From: Methylophaga sp.
Lineage (GTDB): Bacteria; Pseudomonadota; Gammaproteobacteria; Nitrosococcales; Methylophagaceae
Reading direction: 5' to 3'
Length of the DNA stretch: 64,000 nt
Assembly (NCBI GenBank): GCA_011053005.1
Contig: DRHW01000004.1
Span: 1-64,000 of the forward strand
Position numbers and translations under genes: made by a program. The notes beneath the pieces are model-generated. The model saw nothing but the letters and a program-made list of their open reading frames with translations. It was not told where the DNA came from and did not search any database. Within the stretch, counting starts at the first letter, position 1. Every line of letters starts with the position of its first letter. Below, piece by piece: positions 1-10,265 of the stretch.

Positions 1-23
1 GCTGAGTTAACGCAAGGTGAATC

Positions 24-1391
24 ATGTTTGATAGTTTGCAGGAAAGATTAGGCGGTACTTTACAAAAACTTCGTGGCCAAGGGCGAATTACTGAAGATAA
101 TGTAAAAGACACACTACGTGAAGTGCGAATGGCATTGCTTGAGGCAGATGTTGCTTTGCCTGTGGTGCGTGAGTTTATTGAACGGGTAAAAGAGCGAGCG
201 ATGGGGCAGGATGTACTTCGTAGCTTAACGCCAGGCCAAGCCTTAGTGAAAGTGGTGAACGATGAGTTAGTGGCAGTGATGGGCGCCGCAAATGAAACGC
301 TAAACCTTAATTCGCAGCCGCCCGCTGTAATTTTGATGGCAGGTTTACAAGGTGCTGGTAAAACAACCAGCGTCGCAAAATTAGCCCGTTGGTTAAAAGA
401 ACGTGAGAAGAAATCTGTAGTCGTAGCTAGTGCCGACGTTTATCGCCCCGCCGCGATTGAACAGTTAAAAACACTGGCCAAAGAAGTTGACGCACACTTT
501 TTTCCAAGTGATTCAAATCAAAATCCTGTCGAAATAGCTAAAGCTGCGGTTGCATACGCTAAGTTACAGTTTGCCGATGTTGTCATTATTGATACTGCAG
601 GTCGTTTGCATGTTGATGACGATATGATGACGGAAATCAAACAAATCCATGCGGCGATAAATCCTATCGAAACCTTGTTCACGGTCGATAGTATGACCGG
701 GCAAGATGCGGCGAATACAGCAAAGGCATTTAATGATGCTTTGCCCCTCACGGGTGTTATTTTAACCAAAACGGATGGTGATGCACGTGGTGGTGCGGCG
801 TTGTCGATACGTCATATCACTGGTAAGCCTATTAAATTCATGGGTGTTGGTGAAAAAACATCGGCATTAGAACCGTTTCATCCTGATCGTGTTGTCTCTC
901 GAATTTTGGGGATGGGCGATGTGTTGTCGCTGGTGGAAGATGTTCAACGCAAAATGGACAAAGGTGCGGCGGATCAATTAGCCAATAAGCTGAAAAAAGG
1001 GCAAGGCTTTGACCTTGAAGATTTCAGAGATCAACTTAGGCAAATGGGTAAAATGGGCGGCATCGGTTCGATGCTAGATAAGATGCCTGGCATGTCTAAT
1101 ATTCCTGCTGCTGCTAAGCAACAAGTAAACGATAAAGAATTAGGTAAGCTTGAAGCTATTATTAATTCGATGACCAAAAAAGAACGTCAGCGACCAGAAA
1201 TTATTAAAGGTTCGCGCAAAAAACGTATTGCAGCAGGTTCAGGCACACAAATTCAAGATGTGAATCGTTTGTTAAAACAGTTCGCACAAATGCAAAAAAT
1301 GATGAAGAAAATGACCCAGAAAGGTGGCATGGCTAAGATGATGCGTGGCTTGGGTGGCAAGTTACCGATGGGCGGTGGAATGCCGTTTTAA
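24..1391 (+). CDS. ffh: Signal recognition particle protein Ffh
   Basis: GTPase subunit of the bacterial SRP; with 4.5S RNA it binds signal sequences of nascent membrane proteins and delivers ribosomes to FtsY. The 455-residue protein has the N domain (about 1-90), a G domain with P-loop GLQGAGKT (107-114), DTAGR (190-194) and [10 protein letters not shown] (248-257), and a methionine-rich M domain (about 325-430, MQKMMKKM and similar). AAGGTGA at 14-20 is a good Shine-Dalgarno (SD) site. It lies just before the rpsP operon, a common gammaproteobacterial arrangement. The length is normal for the family. Confidence 0.97.
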   Translation: MFDSLQERLGGTLQKLRGQGRITEDNVKDTLREVRMALLEADVALPVVREFIERVKERAMGQDVLRSLTPGQALVKVVNDELVAVMGAANETLNLNSQPPAVILMAGLQGAGKTTSVAKLARWLKEREKKSVVVASADVYRPAAIEQLKTLAKEVDAHFFPSDSNQNPVEIAKAAVAYAKLQFADVVIIDTAGRLHVDDDMMTEIKQIHAAINPIETLFTVDSMTGQDAANTAKAFNDALPLTGVILTKTDGDARGGAALSIRHITGKPIKFMGVGEKTSALEPFHPDRVVSRILGMGDVLSLVEDVQRKMDKGAADQLANKLKKGQGFDLEDFRDQLRQMGKMGGIGSMLDKMPGMSNIPAAAKQQVNDKELGKLEAIINSMTKKERQRPEIIKGSRKKRIAAGSGTQIQDVNRLLKQFAQMQKMMKKMTQKGGMAKMMRGLGGKLPMGGGMPF

Positions 1392-1410
1392 ATATAAAAG
1401 CGAGATAAGC

Positions 1411-1439
1411 TTTTCAATTACAAGATATATGCGTAAAAT
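1411..1439 (+). promoter_or_regulatory. Candidate sigma-70 promoter of rpsP operon
   Basis: TTTTCA (1411-1416), a 17-base spacer and TAAAAT (1434-1439) lie in the 88-base gap between ffh and rpsP. The ribosomal operon rpsP-rimM-trmD-rplS usually has its own promoter, so the position fits. Assigned by eye only. Confidence 0.45.
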
Positions 1440-1479
1440 GCATCTGTTTTTCGATCCAGTTTTTCAACAGGCACAAATA

Positions 1480-1725
1480 ATGGTAAAAATTAGAATGTCA
1501 CGTAGCGGCGCAAAAAAGCGTCCTTATTACACTGTCGTAGTAGCAGATTCACGCAACAAGCGTGATGGTCGTTGCATTGAGCGTGTAGGATTCTTCAATC
1601 CAGTCGCTCAAGGACAAGAAGAAACTTTGCGTTTAGATTTAGAGCGTATTACGCACTGGATCGAGCAAGGCGCACAACTTTCAGAGCGTGTTACTAAGTT
1701 AATCGCTCAAGCTAAAGCTGCTTAA
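1480..1725 (+). CDS. rpsP: 30S ribosomal protein S16
   Basis: Small-subunit ribosomal protein needed for 30S assembly. The 81-residue product begins [17 protein letters not shown], matching the S16 N-terminus; the frame is open further upstream but those codons are not S16-like, so the ATG at 1480 is chosen. First gene of the rpsP-rimM-trmD-rplS operon. The SD is weak. Confidence 0.96.
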   Translation: MVKIRMSRSGAKKRPYYTVVVADSRNKRDGRCIERVGFFNPVAQGQEETLRLDLERITHWIEQGAQLSERVTKLIAQAKAA

Positions 1726-1750
1726 TTAAACTTAAAATAAGGTTTCAGTT

Positions 1751-2266
1751 ATGGATACTTCCGTGGAATATCTCCCGGTAGGGAAAATATCTGGTGCTTT
1801 TGGTGTTAAAGGCTGGGTAAAGATCTACTCATTCACCGACCCAAGAGAGAATATTTTAAGTTATTCACCATTATATCTATCACGAAAAGGTGCTTGGGTA
1901 GAGGTGAAAGTAGTTGAAGGTCGCTTACAAGGCAAGGGTGTAGTTATGAGCTTGGATGGGGTCACTGACCGCGATCAAGTATTACCGTTAGTTGGTGTCG
2001 AACTCGCTATTGCTAAATCGCAGCTAAAACCAGCTGGCAAAGATCAATATTATTGGTCTGATTTAATGGGTATGTCGGTTGTGAATCTTCAAGATGAACA
2101 ACTTGGTCAAGTGGATAGTTTGCTTGAAAATGGCGCCCATGATGTCTTGGTAGTTGTGAATGAAGATAAAACTGAACGTTTGATTCCGTTTGTATTGGAT
2201 GACATTGTTGAGCTAGTCGACTTGGATAATAAAGTTATTCGCGTTGATTGGAAACTGGATTATTGA
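1751..2266 (+). CDS. rimM: 16S rRNA processing/ribosome maturation factor RimM
   Basis: Assembly factor that binds S19 in the 30S head and helps 16S rRNA maturation. The 171-residue protein shows the N-terminal RimM beta-barrel ([16 protein letters not shown], about 7-22) and a C-terminal PRC-barrel domain (about 95-171, with YYWSDLMGM and PFVLDDIVE). AAGG at 1739-1742 serves as SD. Its stop codon sits in the SD of trmD, indicating tight operon coupling. Confidence 0.95.
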   Translation: MDTSVEYLPVGKISGAFGVKGWVKIYSFTDPRENILSYSPLYLSRKGAWVEVKVVEGRLQGKGVVMSLDGVTDRDQVLPLVGVELAIAKSQLKPAGKDQYYWSDLMGMSVVNLQDEQLGQVDSLLENGAHDVLVVVNEDKTERLIPFVLDDIVELVDLDNKVIRVDWKLDY

Positions 2267-2279
2267 GGTGAATGCCATC

Positions 2280-3029
2280 ATGCGTCTTGGCGTGGTGTCT
2301 TTATTTCCTCAGATGTTTGATGCAATAACGCAATATGGTGTAACTGGTCGAGCTGTGAAGCAAGGCAGGTTGGCAATTGACTATTGGGATCCACGTGATT
2401 TTACGTTGGATAAACATCGAACAGTAGATGATAGGCCTTATGGTGGTGGTCCTGGAATGGTGATGAAAGTAGAGCCATTAAAGCAAGCCATTCATGCTGC
2501 TAAAGCGGTTTTAGGTCAGCAAACTAAAGTGGTTTATTTGTCACCGCAAGGCCGCAAATTAGATCAACAAGGTTTGCAAGAATTGGCGACAAGAAACGCG
2601 ATGATTTTTGTTGCAGGGCGTTATGAAGGTGTTGATGAACGTCTGATTGAACAAGAGATTGATGAGGAATGGTCGATTGGTGACTACGTTCTCAGTGGTG
2701 GTGAGCTTGCAGCGATGGTTATGATTGATGGCGTAGCAAGATTATTACCAGGTGTTTTGGGTGATGAGGAGTCTGCACAACAAGATTCATTTATGGCTGG
2801 TTTATTAGACCATCCGCATTACACAAGACCAGAACGATTATCTAGTCAAAGTGTGCCTGAGGTACTTTTGGGTGGCGATCATGAGGCAATACGAAAGTGG
2901 CGCCTTAAACAGTCTTTAGGACGAACTTGGTTAAGGCGGCCTGAATTGTTAGCAATGGCAACATTGTCTAGCGAACAGAATGCATTATTAGAACAATTTG
3001 TTGCCGAATTTAGGCATGAAGAGAAGTAG
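2280..3029 (+). CDS. trmD: tRNA (guanine-N1)-methyltransferase TrmD
   Basis: SPOUT-fold enzyme that methylates G37 of tRNAs next to the anticodon using S-adenosylmethionine, preventing +1 frameshifting. The start [13 protein letters not shown] at 2280 is chosen because GAGGTGA (2265-2271) lies 8 bases upstream; a TTG 36 bases earlier is in frame but lies inside rimM. The 249-residue product has GRYEGVDER and [11 protein letters not shown], the knot that binds the methyl donor. Third gene of the rpsP operon. Confidence 0.96.
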   Translation: MRLGVVSLFPQMFDAITQYGVTGRAVKQGRLAIDYWDPRDFTLDKHRTVDDRPYGGGPGMVMKVEPLKQAIHAAKAVLGQQTKVVYLSPQGRKLDQQGLQELATRNAMIFVAGRYEGVDERLIEQEIDEEWSIGDYVLSGGELAAMVMIDGVARLLPGVLGDEESAQQDSFMAGLLDHPHYTRPERLSSQSVPEVLLGGDHEAIRKWRLKQSLGRTWLRRPELLAMATLSSEQNALLEQFVAEFRHEEK

Positions 3030-3046
3030 GAATTAGGAGTAGAACA

Positions 3047-3394
3047 ATGAGTAATATAATTGAACAGCTAAACGCTGAACAAATGAGACAGGATATTCCT
3101 GCATTTTCTTCAGGTGATACTGTTGTTGTAAAAGTAAAAATCAAAGAAGGCGAGCGTGAACGTGAACAAGCGTTTGAAGGCGTTGTAATTGCTAAACGGA
3201 ACCGTGGTTTACATTCAGCATTCACAGTACGTAAAATTTCAAATGGTGTTGGTGTTGAACGTGTTTTCCAAACACATAGCCCTGCAGTAGCAAGTCTTGA
3301 AGTTAAACGTCGTGGTGATGTTCGTCGCGCTAAACTTTACTACTTGCGTGATTTGACTGGTAAAGCAGCACGTATTAAAGAAAAATTGGGTTAA
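3047..3394 (+). CDS. rplS: 50S ribosomal protein L19
   Basis: Large-subunit protein at the 30S-50S interface. The 115-residue product matches family length and carries the conserved core [16 protein letters not shown] and RVFQTHSP, and ends [22 protein letters not shown]-like. An AGGAG SD precedes the ATG. Last gene of the rpsP operon; a strong terminator follows. Confidence 0.97.
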   Translation: MSNIIEQLNAEQMRQDIPAFSSGDTVVVKVKIKEGEREREQAFEGVVIAKRNRGLHSAFTVRKISNGVGVERVFQTHSPAVASLEVKRRGDVRRAKLYYLRDLTGKAARIKEKLG

Positions 3395-3435
3395 TACGAG
3401 CTTATCGGAATCACGTTGATTCTGTCTGCTTTATT

Positions 3436-3474
3436 AAAAAAGGGCGCGACTGTTTTCAGTTGCGCCCTTTTTTG
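3436..3474 (+). terminator. Rho-independent terminator of rpsP operon
   Basis: GGGCGCGACTG (3442-3452), a TTTT loop, and CAGTTGCGCCC (3457-3467) form an 11-pair stem with one G-T pair, flanked by A6 before and T7 after. It ends only about 6 bases before the ogt start codon. Confidence 0.93.
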
Positions 3475-3479
3475 TTGTT

Positions 3480-3965
3480 ATGAATAGCAATAACGATCTT
3501 TCTAAAACAATATTAATAACCCCTGTCGGGCATATCTTGCTGCATACCTGTGAAACTCATCTCTGCGCCGTCGAATTATTAATCAATAGTAATGAAGCTG
3601 AAACTGAAGATGTGCAATCATCCGTTGCCCAGCAAGCAGTTAAACAGTTTCAATCTTATTTTATTGATCCGCAATCAGAGTGGACATTACCGCTCCTTGT
3701 ACGTGGAACGGTATTCCAAAAAAAAGTCTGGCAGCATTTGCAGTCAATCCCCTCAGGTGAAACACAGACTTATTCCGAAATCGCTCAAATTCTAGATACT
3801 TCAGCGCGTGCAATAGGCAATGCTTGTAGAAAAAATCCCTTTGCTATTGTTATACCCTGTCATCGCGTTGTTTCGAAGTTAGGTTTTGGTGGGTATTTTG
3901 GCAAAAAAGAAGGCTATGAGATCGATCTAAAACAATGGTTATTGGATCATGAACGTGGTCTCTAG
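3480..3965 (+). CDS. ogt: Methylated-DNA--protein-cysteine methyltransferase
   Basis: Suicide DNA-repair protein that moves the alkyl group from O6-alkylguanine to its own cysteine. The 161-residue protein has the active-site motif PCHRV with Cys127, the preceding NACRKNP loop (helix-turn-helix side) and the C-terminal GYFGKKEGYEIDLK segment. It is the Ogt/MGMT type without the Ada zinc domain. The ATG at 3480 is the only good start, yet it directly follows the T-tract of the rplS terminator and has no SD, so expression may rely on read-through or a promoter inside rplS. Confidence 0.92.
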   Translation: MNSNNDLSKTILITPVGHILLHTCETHLCAVELLINSNEAETEDVQSSVAQQAVKQFQSYFIDPQSEWTLPLLVRGTVFQKKVWQHLQSIPSGETQTYSEIAQILDTSARAIGNACRKNPFAIVIPCHRVVSKLGFGGYFGKKEGYEIDLKQWLLDHERGL

Positions 3966-3984
3966 CTATGACTTATCTTGAATA

Positions 3985-4899
3985 ATGATGGATGTCGAAA
4001 AACAAAAGGTAACCAGCGATCGTTATCTGCAACCTTTTTTAGATTCACTCTGGTTAGAGTCTGGTTTAAGTAAAAATACAGTTGATGCTTATCAACGTGA
4101 TCTTGTCGCTTTTGCTGCTTGGTTAGGTGAGTCTGATATTGATTTAATTGCCGCTAGTCGAACCGATATCTTGCGTTATCAAAATGTACGCATGCGCGAA
4201 GGTCGAAAAGTACGCAGTGAAGCGCGATTATTATCAAGCTTAAGACGGTTTTACCGTTATTTATGTCGTGAAGAACTTAGAGATTCCGATCCAACGGTAC
4301 AAATTGAATCCCCAAGATTAGGAAAATCATTACCAAGTAGCTTAAATGAAGATGAGGTTGAAATGTTACTAGCGCAACCTAACCTTAATGTTGCATTAGG
4401 GCTTAGAGATCGCACGATGTTAGAAGTGTTGTATGCCACAGGTTTGCGGGTCTCTGAACTCGTTGGTCTAACTAATGAACAACTCAATATGCGACAAGGA
4501 TTGATACGCTGTGTCGGCAAAGGCAATAAGGAAAGATTAGTGCCGCTAGGTGAAATTGCCCTAGATTATTTACAACAATATTTAGTAGAAAGTCGCCCGC
4601 AGTTACTAAAAGGTGTCATCAGCGATGATTTATTTCCTACACAACGTGGTAAAGCAATGTCTCGCCAGGCTTTTTGGTATTTAATAAAACGTTATGCATC
4701 CTTAGCGGAAATTAAAAAAGAATTGTCGCCTCATACACTACGCCATGCTTTTGCTACACATTTGTTAAACCACGGTGCAGATCTACGAGTCGTGCAGTTA
4801 TTGCTTGGTCACGCTGATTTATCAACAACACAAATCTATACTCATGTGGCTAAAGAAAGGTTGAAAAGCCTACACACGCAACATCATCCACGAGGTTAG
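3985..4899 (+). CDS. xerD: Tyrosine recombinase XerD
   Basis: Site-specific recombinase that with XerC resolves chromosome dimers at dif under FtsK control. The 304-residue protein has the SAM-like N-terminal core-binding domain and a C-terminal catalytic domain with Arg155 (ATGLRVSELVGL), Lys179 (GKGNKERLVPLG), His250/Arg253 (HTLRH), His276 (LLGH) and the nucleophile Tyr285 (TQIYTHV). The sequence is closer to XerD than XerC (QLLLGHADLSTTQIYTHV, ending QHHPRG). Start is one of two adjacent ATGs, 3985 or 3988. It precedes dsbC at a distance, as xerD does in other gammaproteobacteria. Confidence 0.93.
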   Translation: MMDVEKQKVTSDRYLQPFLDSLWLESGLSKNTVDAYQRDLVAFAAWLGESDIDLIAASRTDILRYQNVRMREGRKVRSEARLLSSLRRFYRYLCREELRDSDPTVQIESPRLGKSLPSSLNEDEVEMLLAQPNLNVALGLRDRTMLEVLYATGLRVSELVGLTNEQLNMRQGLIRCVGKGNKERLVPLGEIALDYLQQYLVESRPQLLKGVISDDLFPTQRGKAMSRQAFWYLIKRYASLAEIKKELSPHTLRHAFATHLLNHGADLRVVQLLLGHADLSTTQIYTHVAKERLKSLHTQHHPRG

Positions 4900-4968
4900 T
4901 GCCGTATCTCAATATACTGTGAAATGATAAACTATCACGATAATATTGCTGAATTTTAGGAGATAGAA

Positions 4969-5454
4969 ATGCCCTCATTTGATATTGTTTCAGAAGTGGA
5001 TAAACATGAATTGACCAACGCGGTAGATCAGTCAAATCGAGATATAAGTAATCGTTTTGATTTTAGAGGAACTGATGCACGCGTTGAGCAGTCAGACAAA
5101 ACACTAACGATGCATGCTGGCAGTGATTTTCAGTTAGAGCAAGTATTAGACATTCTACGAATGAAGTTGGTCAAACGCGGTGTAGAAATTAGTTGCCTTG
5201 AGATAAAGGATTCGGTTGGTAACGGCAAAATGCGTAAGCAAGATGTCATCGTGCGTGAAGGGCTTGATAAAGACCAATGCCGTATTACCGTAAAATTAAT
5301 CAAAGAAAGTAAGATTAAAGTACAAGCTGCTGTCCAAGGTGAAAGTGTTCGGGTAACAGGCAAAAAGCGCGATGAATTGCAGGAAGTCATGGCACTATTG
5401 CGTGGCAATGATGCTGTCGATATGCCACTACAGTTTAATAATTTTAGAGACTAG
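4969..5454 (+). CDS. yajQ: YajQ family cyclic-di-GMP-binding protein
   Basis: Small cytosolic protein of two RNP-like folds; relatives bind nucleotides, and in Xanthomonas and Pseudomonas one binds cyclic di-GMP. The 161-residue length is typical. It shows the hallmark [21 protein letters not shown] start, RFDFRG and the [20 protein letters not shown] stretch near the C-terminus. AGGAGATAGAA gives a strong SD. Function in this organism is inferred from family only. Confidence 0.92.
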   Translation: MPSFDIVSEVDKHELTNAVDQSNRDISNRFDFRGTDARVEQSDKTLTMHAGSDFQLEQVLDILRMKLVKRGVEISCLEIKDSVGNGKMRKQDVIVREGLDKDQCRITVKLIKESKIKVQAAVQGESVRVTGKKRDELQEVMALLRGNDAVDMPLQFNNFRD

Positions 5455-5462
5455 GAAATAGA

Positions 5463-6185
5463 ATGTTAAAACGACTTTATTTGTGGCTACCAATGCTTGC
5501 TTGGGTAGGTTTAGCACAAGCTAGTGAGATCAATGATATTAAGGAAAAGTTGGCCGTTATAATGCCTGATGTTAAGGTTGAAAGTATTCAACCTTTAGAT
5601 AATACCGGTATGTACGAAGCCGTTATTAATGGCGAAATTATCTATTTTAGTAAAGATGCGCGTTATGTTTTTCAAGGCGATGTGATTGAGTTGGAAAAAC
5701 GCCAAAACGTAACAGAGCTAAAACGTCTCGAATTAAGAAAACAAATTTTAGCCTCTGTCGATGAAGCAGATATGATTATTTATGAACCGAAAAAAACGGA
5801 ACATACTTTAACTGTTTTTACTGATATTGATTGTGGCTACTGCCGTAAATTACATCAACAAATGGCGGAATATAACGCATTAGGTATTCGTATTCGTTAT
5901 ATGGCTTTTCCACGTACAGGAATTGATTCGGCGTCTTACGATGAAGCGGTTAATGTTTGGTGTGCTAAAGATCGTAAACAGGCTTTAACTGACGCTAAAA
6001 GTGGAAAAACCGTTAAATCTGAGAGCTGTAATGCACCAGTAAAAGCGCAATATGAATTAGGAAGACGTTTGGGGGTGACTGGAACACCGGCTTTATTCCT
6101 AGAAAGTGGTGAATTATTACCTGGTTATGTGCCGCCGAAGCGTTTAAAAGAAATACTCGATCATCAGGCATCAGCTGATTCTTAA
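5463..6185 (+). CDS. dsbC: Thiol:disulfide interchange protein DsbC
   Basis: Periplasmic disulfide isomerase that reshuffles wrong disulfides. A signal peptide (residues 1-20, cleavage after AQA) is followed by the N-terminal dimerisation domain and a thioredoxin fold with CGYC (Cys124, Cys127), a second cysteine pair further on (VWCAKD, ESCNAP) and cis-proline GTPALF. Length 240 is normal. The AGGAAAT SD follows yajQ by 9 bases. Its last 15 bases overlap the convergent lpxH. Confidence 0.94.
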   Translation: MLKRLYLWLPMLAWVGLAQASEINDIKEKLAVIMPDVKVESIQPLDNTGMYEAVINGEIIYFSKDARYVFQGDVIELEKRQNVTELKRLELRKQILASVDEADMIIYEPKKTEHTLTVFTDIDCGYCRKLHQQMAEYNALGIRIRYMAFPRTGIDSASYDEAVNVWCAKDRKQALTDAKSGKTVKSESCNAPVKAQYELGRRLGVTGTPALFLESGELLPGYVPPKRLKEILDHQASADS

Positions 6186-6923
6186 TACAGAATCACTTTT
6201 TGAAATGCGGTGATCAATCAATTCGAATTGGTAGTCACTGCATTTTAAAACACTTATTTTGTCTTCCCAGTCACCAAGTACAATGCGATAAGCGGGTTTG
6301 TTTGCAAGTGTAAAAGCATGAATTGCTGGTCGATGAGTATGGCCATGAATCATATATTGCACGTCAAATTGTTGCATTACCCGCCCGACTTCAAACTGAT
6401 TCACATCCATAATTACCGCTGATTTATATTGCTTTTGTTCGCGGCTTTTTTGTTTTATTTTGTTAGAAATTCGTTGGCGATAACGAACAGGTAAGTGCAA
6501 AAAACACCACTGTAAGAATTTATTTCGTGTTTGACGACGATAGCGTTGATAACTCACATCATCTGTACATAAACTATCACCATGGATCAGCAAGGTTTTT
6601 ACACCGTAAAGATCAATGATTGCTGGCTCATCAATTAGTTCACATTCACATCGTTCAGCAAAGTGTTTGCCCATCATGAAATCACGATTACCTACCATTA
6701 AGTAAGTTTTGATACCTGATTGATGAAGTTGTTGTAACTGCGCAATGAGTGGTTCAAATTCGATGGGCACAATGTCATCACCCAACCAAGTATTAAATAC
6801 ATCACCTAGAAGATAAAGTGCATCAATGCCTTTAGTTTGCGTGTTGAGAAAGTCTACAGTGATTTGAATGAGTGGTTGATTGTCTGGACTGAGATGAAGG
6901 TCAGAGATAAAAAGTGTGGTCAT
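6171..6923 (-). CDS. lpxH: UDP-2,3-diacylglucosamine diphosphatase LpxH
   Basis: Calcineurin-like phosphoesterase of lipid A synthesis; hydrolyses UDP-2,3-diacylglucosamine to lipid X and UMP at the inner membrane. The 250-residue protein carries all metal motifs: DLH (Asp8, His10), GD (Asp41), GNRD (Asn79), HGD (His114) and HGHTH (His193-His197). It is convergent with dsbC and downstream of the cyclophilin gene on the same strand. Confidence 0.94.
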   Translation of the reverse strand: MTTLFISDLHLSPDNQPLIQITVDFLNTQTKGIDALYLLGDVFNTWLGDDIVPIEFEPLIAQLQQLHQSGIKTYLMVGNRDFMMGKHFAERCECELIDEPAIIDLYGVKTLLIHGDSLCTDDVSYQRYRRQTRNKFLQWCFLHLPVRYRQRISNKIKQKSREQKQYKSAVIMDVNQFEVGRVMQQFDVQYMIHGHTHRPAIHAFTLANKPAYRIVLGDWEDKISVLKCSDYQFELIDHRISKSDSVLRIS

Positions 6924-6939
6924 GGCGGGAAGAAAACTA

Positions 6940-6959
6940 CCCTCTCATCAAGGAGAGGG
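6940..6959 (-). terminator. Hairpin between ppiA and lpxH
   Basis: CCCTCTC and GAGAGGG form a perfect 7-base inverted repeat with a 6-base loop. On the minus strand it is followed by TAGTTTTCTT, so it may partly terminate or attenuate transcription from ppiA into lpxH. The T-tract is imperfect. Confidence 0.45.
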
Positions 6960-6976
6960 CGTTATCCAAAATAAAA

Positions 6977-7558
6977 CTATTCAACAACCGTTGCGCTGTT
7001 GATCATGACTGTTTCATTCGGTACATCAGAATGACCATCTTTGCTTCCTGTACTGACAGTACGGATAGCTTCAACCACTTCCATACCTTCAATAACTTGA
7101 CCAAATACAGCATAGCCCCAAGCAGCGCCGTTCTCACCGCGGAAATCAAGAAAGTTATTATCAACAGTATTGATGAAAAACTGTGCTGTTGCAGAATGCG
7201 GATCGCCTGTACGCGCCATTGCGACAGAGCCTTGAACATTGCTTAAGCCATTATTCGCTTCATTTTTAATTGGTGCTTTAGGTGTTTTTTGAACAAACTC
7301 TTCTGTAAAACCACCGCCTTGGATCATGAAGTCTTTAATGACGCGGTGGAAAATTGTGCCGTCGTAAAAACCATCATTAACATAGCTTAAAAAGTTCGCC
7401 ACGGTATTAGGTGCTTTTTCAGCATCTAGTTCAATGACGATATTACCGTAATTTGTTTCCAGTTTAACTTGTGGCAAAGCATTGCCTCCTTCTGCATGAG
7501 TAGAGAGTGATAATACTGCTAAAAGTAATGGTGCCAAATAGCGGAAAAATATTTTCAT
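6977..7558 (-). CDS. ppiA: Periplasmic peptidyl-prolyl cis-trans isomerase (cyclophilin)
   Basis: Cyclophilin-type prolyl isomerase, probably a periplasmic folding helper. The 193-residue product has a signal peptide (about 1-22, cleavage after THA) and the cyclophilin core: [19 protein letters not shown] (about 70-82, with the catalytic Arg), MAR and QFFINTVDN. PpiA rather than cytosolic PpiB is chosen because of the export signal. It is divergent from cysS, as cyclophilin genes often are. Confidence 0.9.
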   Translation of the reverse strand: MKIFFRYLAPLLLAVLSLSTHAEGGNALPQVKLETNYGNIVIELDAEKAPNTVANFLSYVNDGFYDGTIFHRVIKDFMIQGGGFTEEFVQKTPKAPIKNEANNGLSNVQGSVAMARTGDPHSATAQFFINTVDNNFLDFRGENGAAWGYAVFGQVIEGMEVVEAIRTVSTGSKDGHSDVPNETVMINSATVVE

Positions 7559-7692
7559 AAAAGTTTGGTTCCAGTCATTAACAATAAATACTATATGATA
7601 ATTGAAATAATGGTTTAAGTGGAGCGCTTTATCTACATTTCATTACTCACATACCGTAAAATGCTCGATAAGTTTTTGATAAAGAGCCTTAC

Positions 7693-9078
7693 ATGTTACA
7701 AATTCATAATAGCTTAACGAAGCAAAAAGACGTTTTTACACCGATAGAAGCAGGCAAGGTCAAACTCTATGTTTGCGGAATGACGGTATATGACTTATGT
7801 CATGTAGGTCATGCCCGAGTGATGGTGGTGTTTGATGTGGTTGCGCGTTATTTAAGAGCTTGCGGATATGAAGTGACTTATATCCGCAATATCACGGATA
7901 TCGACGATAAAATCATTGCACGCGCGAATCAAAATGGTGAAACCATACAATCATTAACTGAGCGATTTATTGCGGAAATGCATCAAGATGCTGATGCCTT
8001 AGGCGTTATTAGACCAGATCTTGAGCCTAAAGCAACGGAATCAATGACAGAAATTATTGTCATGATCGAAACATTGATCAGCAAAGGTTTTGCCTATGCG
8101 GCAGATAATGGCGATGTCTATTACGACGTGAGTAAATTCGACGGTTATGGCAAATTATCGGGGCGTCATATTGATGAGTTACGTTCTGGCGAACGTGTCG
8201 CGGTCAATGAGGCAAAAGATGATCCTTTAGATTTCGTTTTATGGAAAGCGGCAAAACCCGAAGAGCCTGCTTGGGATTCAGTATGGGGACGAGGTCGGCC
8301 TGGTTGGCATATTGAATGTTCAGCGATGTCAGCGACCTGTTTAGGCGAACATTTTGATATTCATGGCGGCGGACAAGATCTACAATTTCCGCATCATGAA
8401 AATGAAATTGCGCAATCTGAAGCAGCGCATGGCTGCCAATCCGTTAATTACTGGATGCATAATGGCTTTGTGCGGATTGATGATGAAAAAATGTCTAAAT
8501 CCTTGGGCAATTTCTTCACGGTACGCGAAGTCTTAGCGCGATATTCCCCCGAAGTTGTCCGTTATTTCATTTTGACCAGTCATTATCGTAGTCCACTTAA
8601 TTATTCTGATGAATCTTTAGAACAAGCAAAATCAGCATTAACACGCTATTACACCGCACTACGCGATGTAGAACCGGAAGCTAATGTGGTATGGCAAAAT
8701 GATGAGGAATTCGGTGTCCGATTTGCTGAGGCAATGGACGATGATTTTAATACCGCTTTGGCATTATCGATTATGGCCGATGTCCGTCAGTCTTTGAATA
8801 AAGTGTCAGATGATTCACAGCGAACAAGTTACTTAGCGGGCTTGTTACGTTCATTTGGTGATGTATTGGGTTTATTTCAACAATCTGCGGAAGCATTTTT
8901 ATTAGGCGATACAGATGATGATGATCTCGCTGATAAAGTCGACGCATTAATTGACGGACGAAATACTGCGAGAGCCAATAAAGATTGGACTAAAGCAGAT
9001 CAAGTACGCGATGAATTAACCGCGATGGGTATTGTTTTAGAAGATAATGCTGGCAAGACGACGTGGCGTAAAGCGTAA
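7693..9078 (+). CDS. cysS: Cysteinyl-tRNA synthetase
   Basis: Class I aminoacyl-tRNA synthetase charging tRNA-Cys. The 461-residue protein has zinc ligand Cys28 (VCGMTVYD), the HVGH form of the HIGH motif (37-40), [10 protein letters not shown], the [15 protein letters not shown] zinc/substrate segment and KMSKS (266-270), then the DALR and C-terminal anticodon domains. The length is typical. A weak TAAAAT -10 (7657-7662) lies 30 bases upstream of the start. Confidence 0.97.
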   Translation: MLQIHNSLTKQKDVFTPIEAGKVKLYVCGMTVYDLCHVGHARVMVVFDVVARYLRACGYEVTYIRNITDIDDKIIARANQNGETIQSLTERFIAEMHQDADALGVIRPDLEPKATESMTEIIVMIETLISKGFAYAADNGDVYYDVSKFDGYGKLSGRHIDELRSGERVAVNEAKDDPLDFVLWKAAKPEEPAWDSVWGRGRPGWHIECSAMSATCLGEHFDIHGGGQDLQFPHHENEIAQSEAAHGCQSVNYWMHNGFVRIDDEKMSKSLGNFFTVREVLARYSPEVVRYFILTSHYRSPLNYSDESLEQAKSALTRYYTALRDVEPEANVVWQNDEEFGVRFAEAMDDDFNTALALSIMADVRQSLNKVSDDSQRTSYLAGLLRSFGDVLGLFQQSAEAFLLGDTDDDDLADKVDALIDGRNTARANKDWTKADQVRDELTAMGIVLEDNAGKTTWRKA

Positions 9079-9091
9079 CTGATGCTGATAA

Positions 9092-9121
9092 AACTCTGTC
9101 TGGATTAAACCCGACAGAGTT
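9092..9121 (-). terminator. Terminator between convergent cysS and folD
   Basis: AACTCTGTC (9092-9100) and GACAGAGTT (9113-9121) form a 9-pair stem whose loop can add a GG/CC pair. On the minus strand it is followed by TTTATC, so it mainly suits folD; the plus-strand side is AT-rich but lacks a run of T. Confidence 0.7.
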
Positions 9122-9148
9122 AAATTAAAAATGATCTAATCGCTAAAA

Positions 9149-10003
9149 CTAATTATGTAACTCGTTGGCTGCGTAAAAAGTATTTTCCATTAATGTCGCG
9201 ACAGTCATTGGCCCAACACCACCTGGAACAGGCGTAATCCAAGCCGCTTTTTGTTTCGCGACATTAAATTCAACATCGCCGGTTAATGAACCATCTTCAA
9301 GACGATTTATACCCACATCAATAATAATAGCGCCTTGTTTTATCCATTCGCCAGGAATGAAGTTAGGCTTACCGACCGCAACAACTAGAAGATCTGCACG
9401 ACGAACATGAAATTCTAAATCTTTAGTCCAGCGATGACAGACGGTAGTTGTACAACCTGCAAGTAATAATTCTAATGCCATTGGTCGACCGACAATATTA
9501 GACGCGCCAACAATCACGGCTTCTAAGCCATGTAAATCAACATTTGTTTTCTCTAATAAAGTCATGATCCCTTTCGGAGTACATGGGCGAAGCTGAGGGT
9601 TACGTTGAGCAAGTCGACCGATATTATAAGGATGGAAACCATCGACATCTTTATGTGGAGCAATGCGCTCAATAACGGCTTCGGTATTAATATGTTTGGG
9701 TAAGGGTAATTGAACTAAAATACCGTCAATTTCTTTGTCAGCATTAAGTTGATCAATGAGCGTTAATAAAGCTGCTTCAGAGGTATCAATTGGCAAGTCG
9801 TGCGAGTCTGATTTAAAACCAATTTCTTCACAACTACGTCGCTTACTACCTACATAGACTTGTGATGCAGGATCGCTACCAACAAGGACTACAGCCAAGC
9901 CTGGACGGCGTTTGCCTGAAGCTACACGGATATCGTTTTCAGCTTTCAGGTTTTGTTTAAGCGCTAATGAAATGGCTTTTCCGTCTAAAATTTGAGCGGT
10001 CAT
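9149..10003 (-). CDS. folD: Methylenetetrahydrofolate dehydrogenase/cyclohydrolase FolD
   Basis: Bifunctional one-carbon enzyme interconverting 5,10-methylene-, methenyl- and 10-formyl-tetrahydrofolate with NADP. The ATG at 10003 ([17 protein letters not shown]) is chosen; a TTG 18 bases upstream is in frame but not family-like. The 284-residue product has the substrate motif [14 protein letters not shown] with its Lys, QLPLPKH, and the Rossmann segment [14 protein letters not shown], and ends with [17 protein letters not shown]. The C1 role would suit a methylotroph but is universal. Confidence 0.96.
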   Translation of the reverse strand: MTAQILDGKAISLALKQNLKAENDIRVASGKRRPGLAVVLVGSDPASQVYVGSKRRSCEEIGFKSDSHDLPIDTSEAALLTLIDQLNADKEIDGILVQLPLPKHINTEAVIERIAPHKDVDGFHPYNIGRLAQRNPQLRPCTPKGIMTLLEKTNVDLHGLEAVIVGASNIVGRPMALELLLAGCTTTVCHRWTKDLEFHVRRADLLVVAVGKPNFIPGEWIKQGAIIIDVGINRLEDGSLTGDVEFNVAKQKAAWITPVPGGVGPMTVATLMENTFYAANELHN

Positions 10004-10079
10004 TAAGTAGTATCCAGACAATCAAAAAAACGCTATGGTCTCATGTTGTGCAATTAACGGCAAAAAAATCAAAAAGTGT

Positions 10080-10108
10080 TTGACTCGGCAAACGCATGGG
10101 CGTATTAT
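10080..10108 (+). promoter_or_regulatory. Promoter of the tRNA-Pro/tRNA-Arg pair
   Basis: TTGACT (10080-10085), a 17-base spacer and TATTAT (10103-10108) are nearly perfect sigma-70 elements, about 36 bases before tRNA-Pro. The bases after the -10 (TTCGCC) are fairly GC-rich, as in stringently controlled stable-RNA promoters. Confidence 0.8.
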
Positions 10109-10144
10109 TTCGCCTTCTTCGGGGACATCTGCTCTTCGGAATGT

Positions 10145-10221
<77 letters not shown>

Positions 10222-10265
10222 ATTATTTACGATAAACTTCCCGATTTAGATGAAATACATACAAT

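Noticed and set aside
3985-4899. Phage or island integrase
   Set aside because: Sequence and motifs match housekeeping XerD, with no excisionase, phage genes or adjacent att site.
6914-7246. 110-residue plus-strand frame across the lpxH-ppiA gap
   Set aside because: Most of it is antisense to the cyclophilin gene, and the start lacks context.
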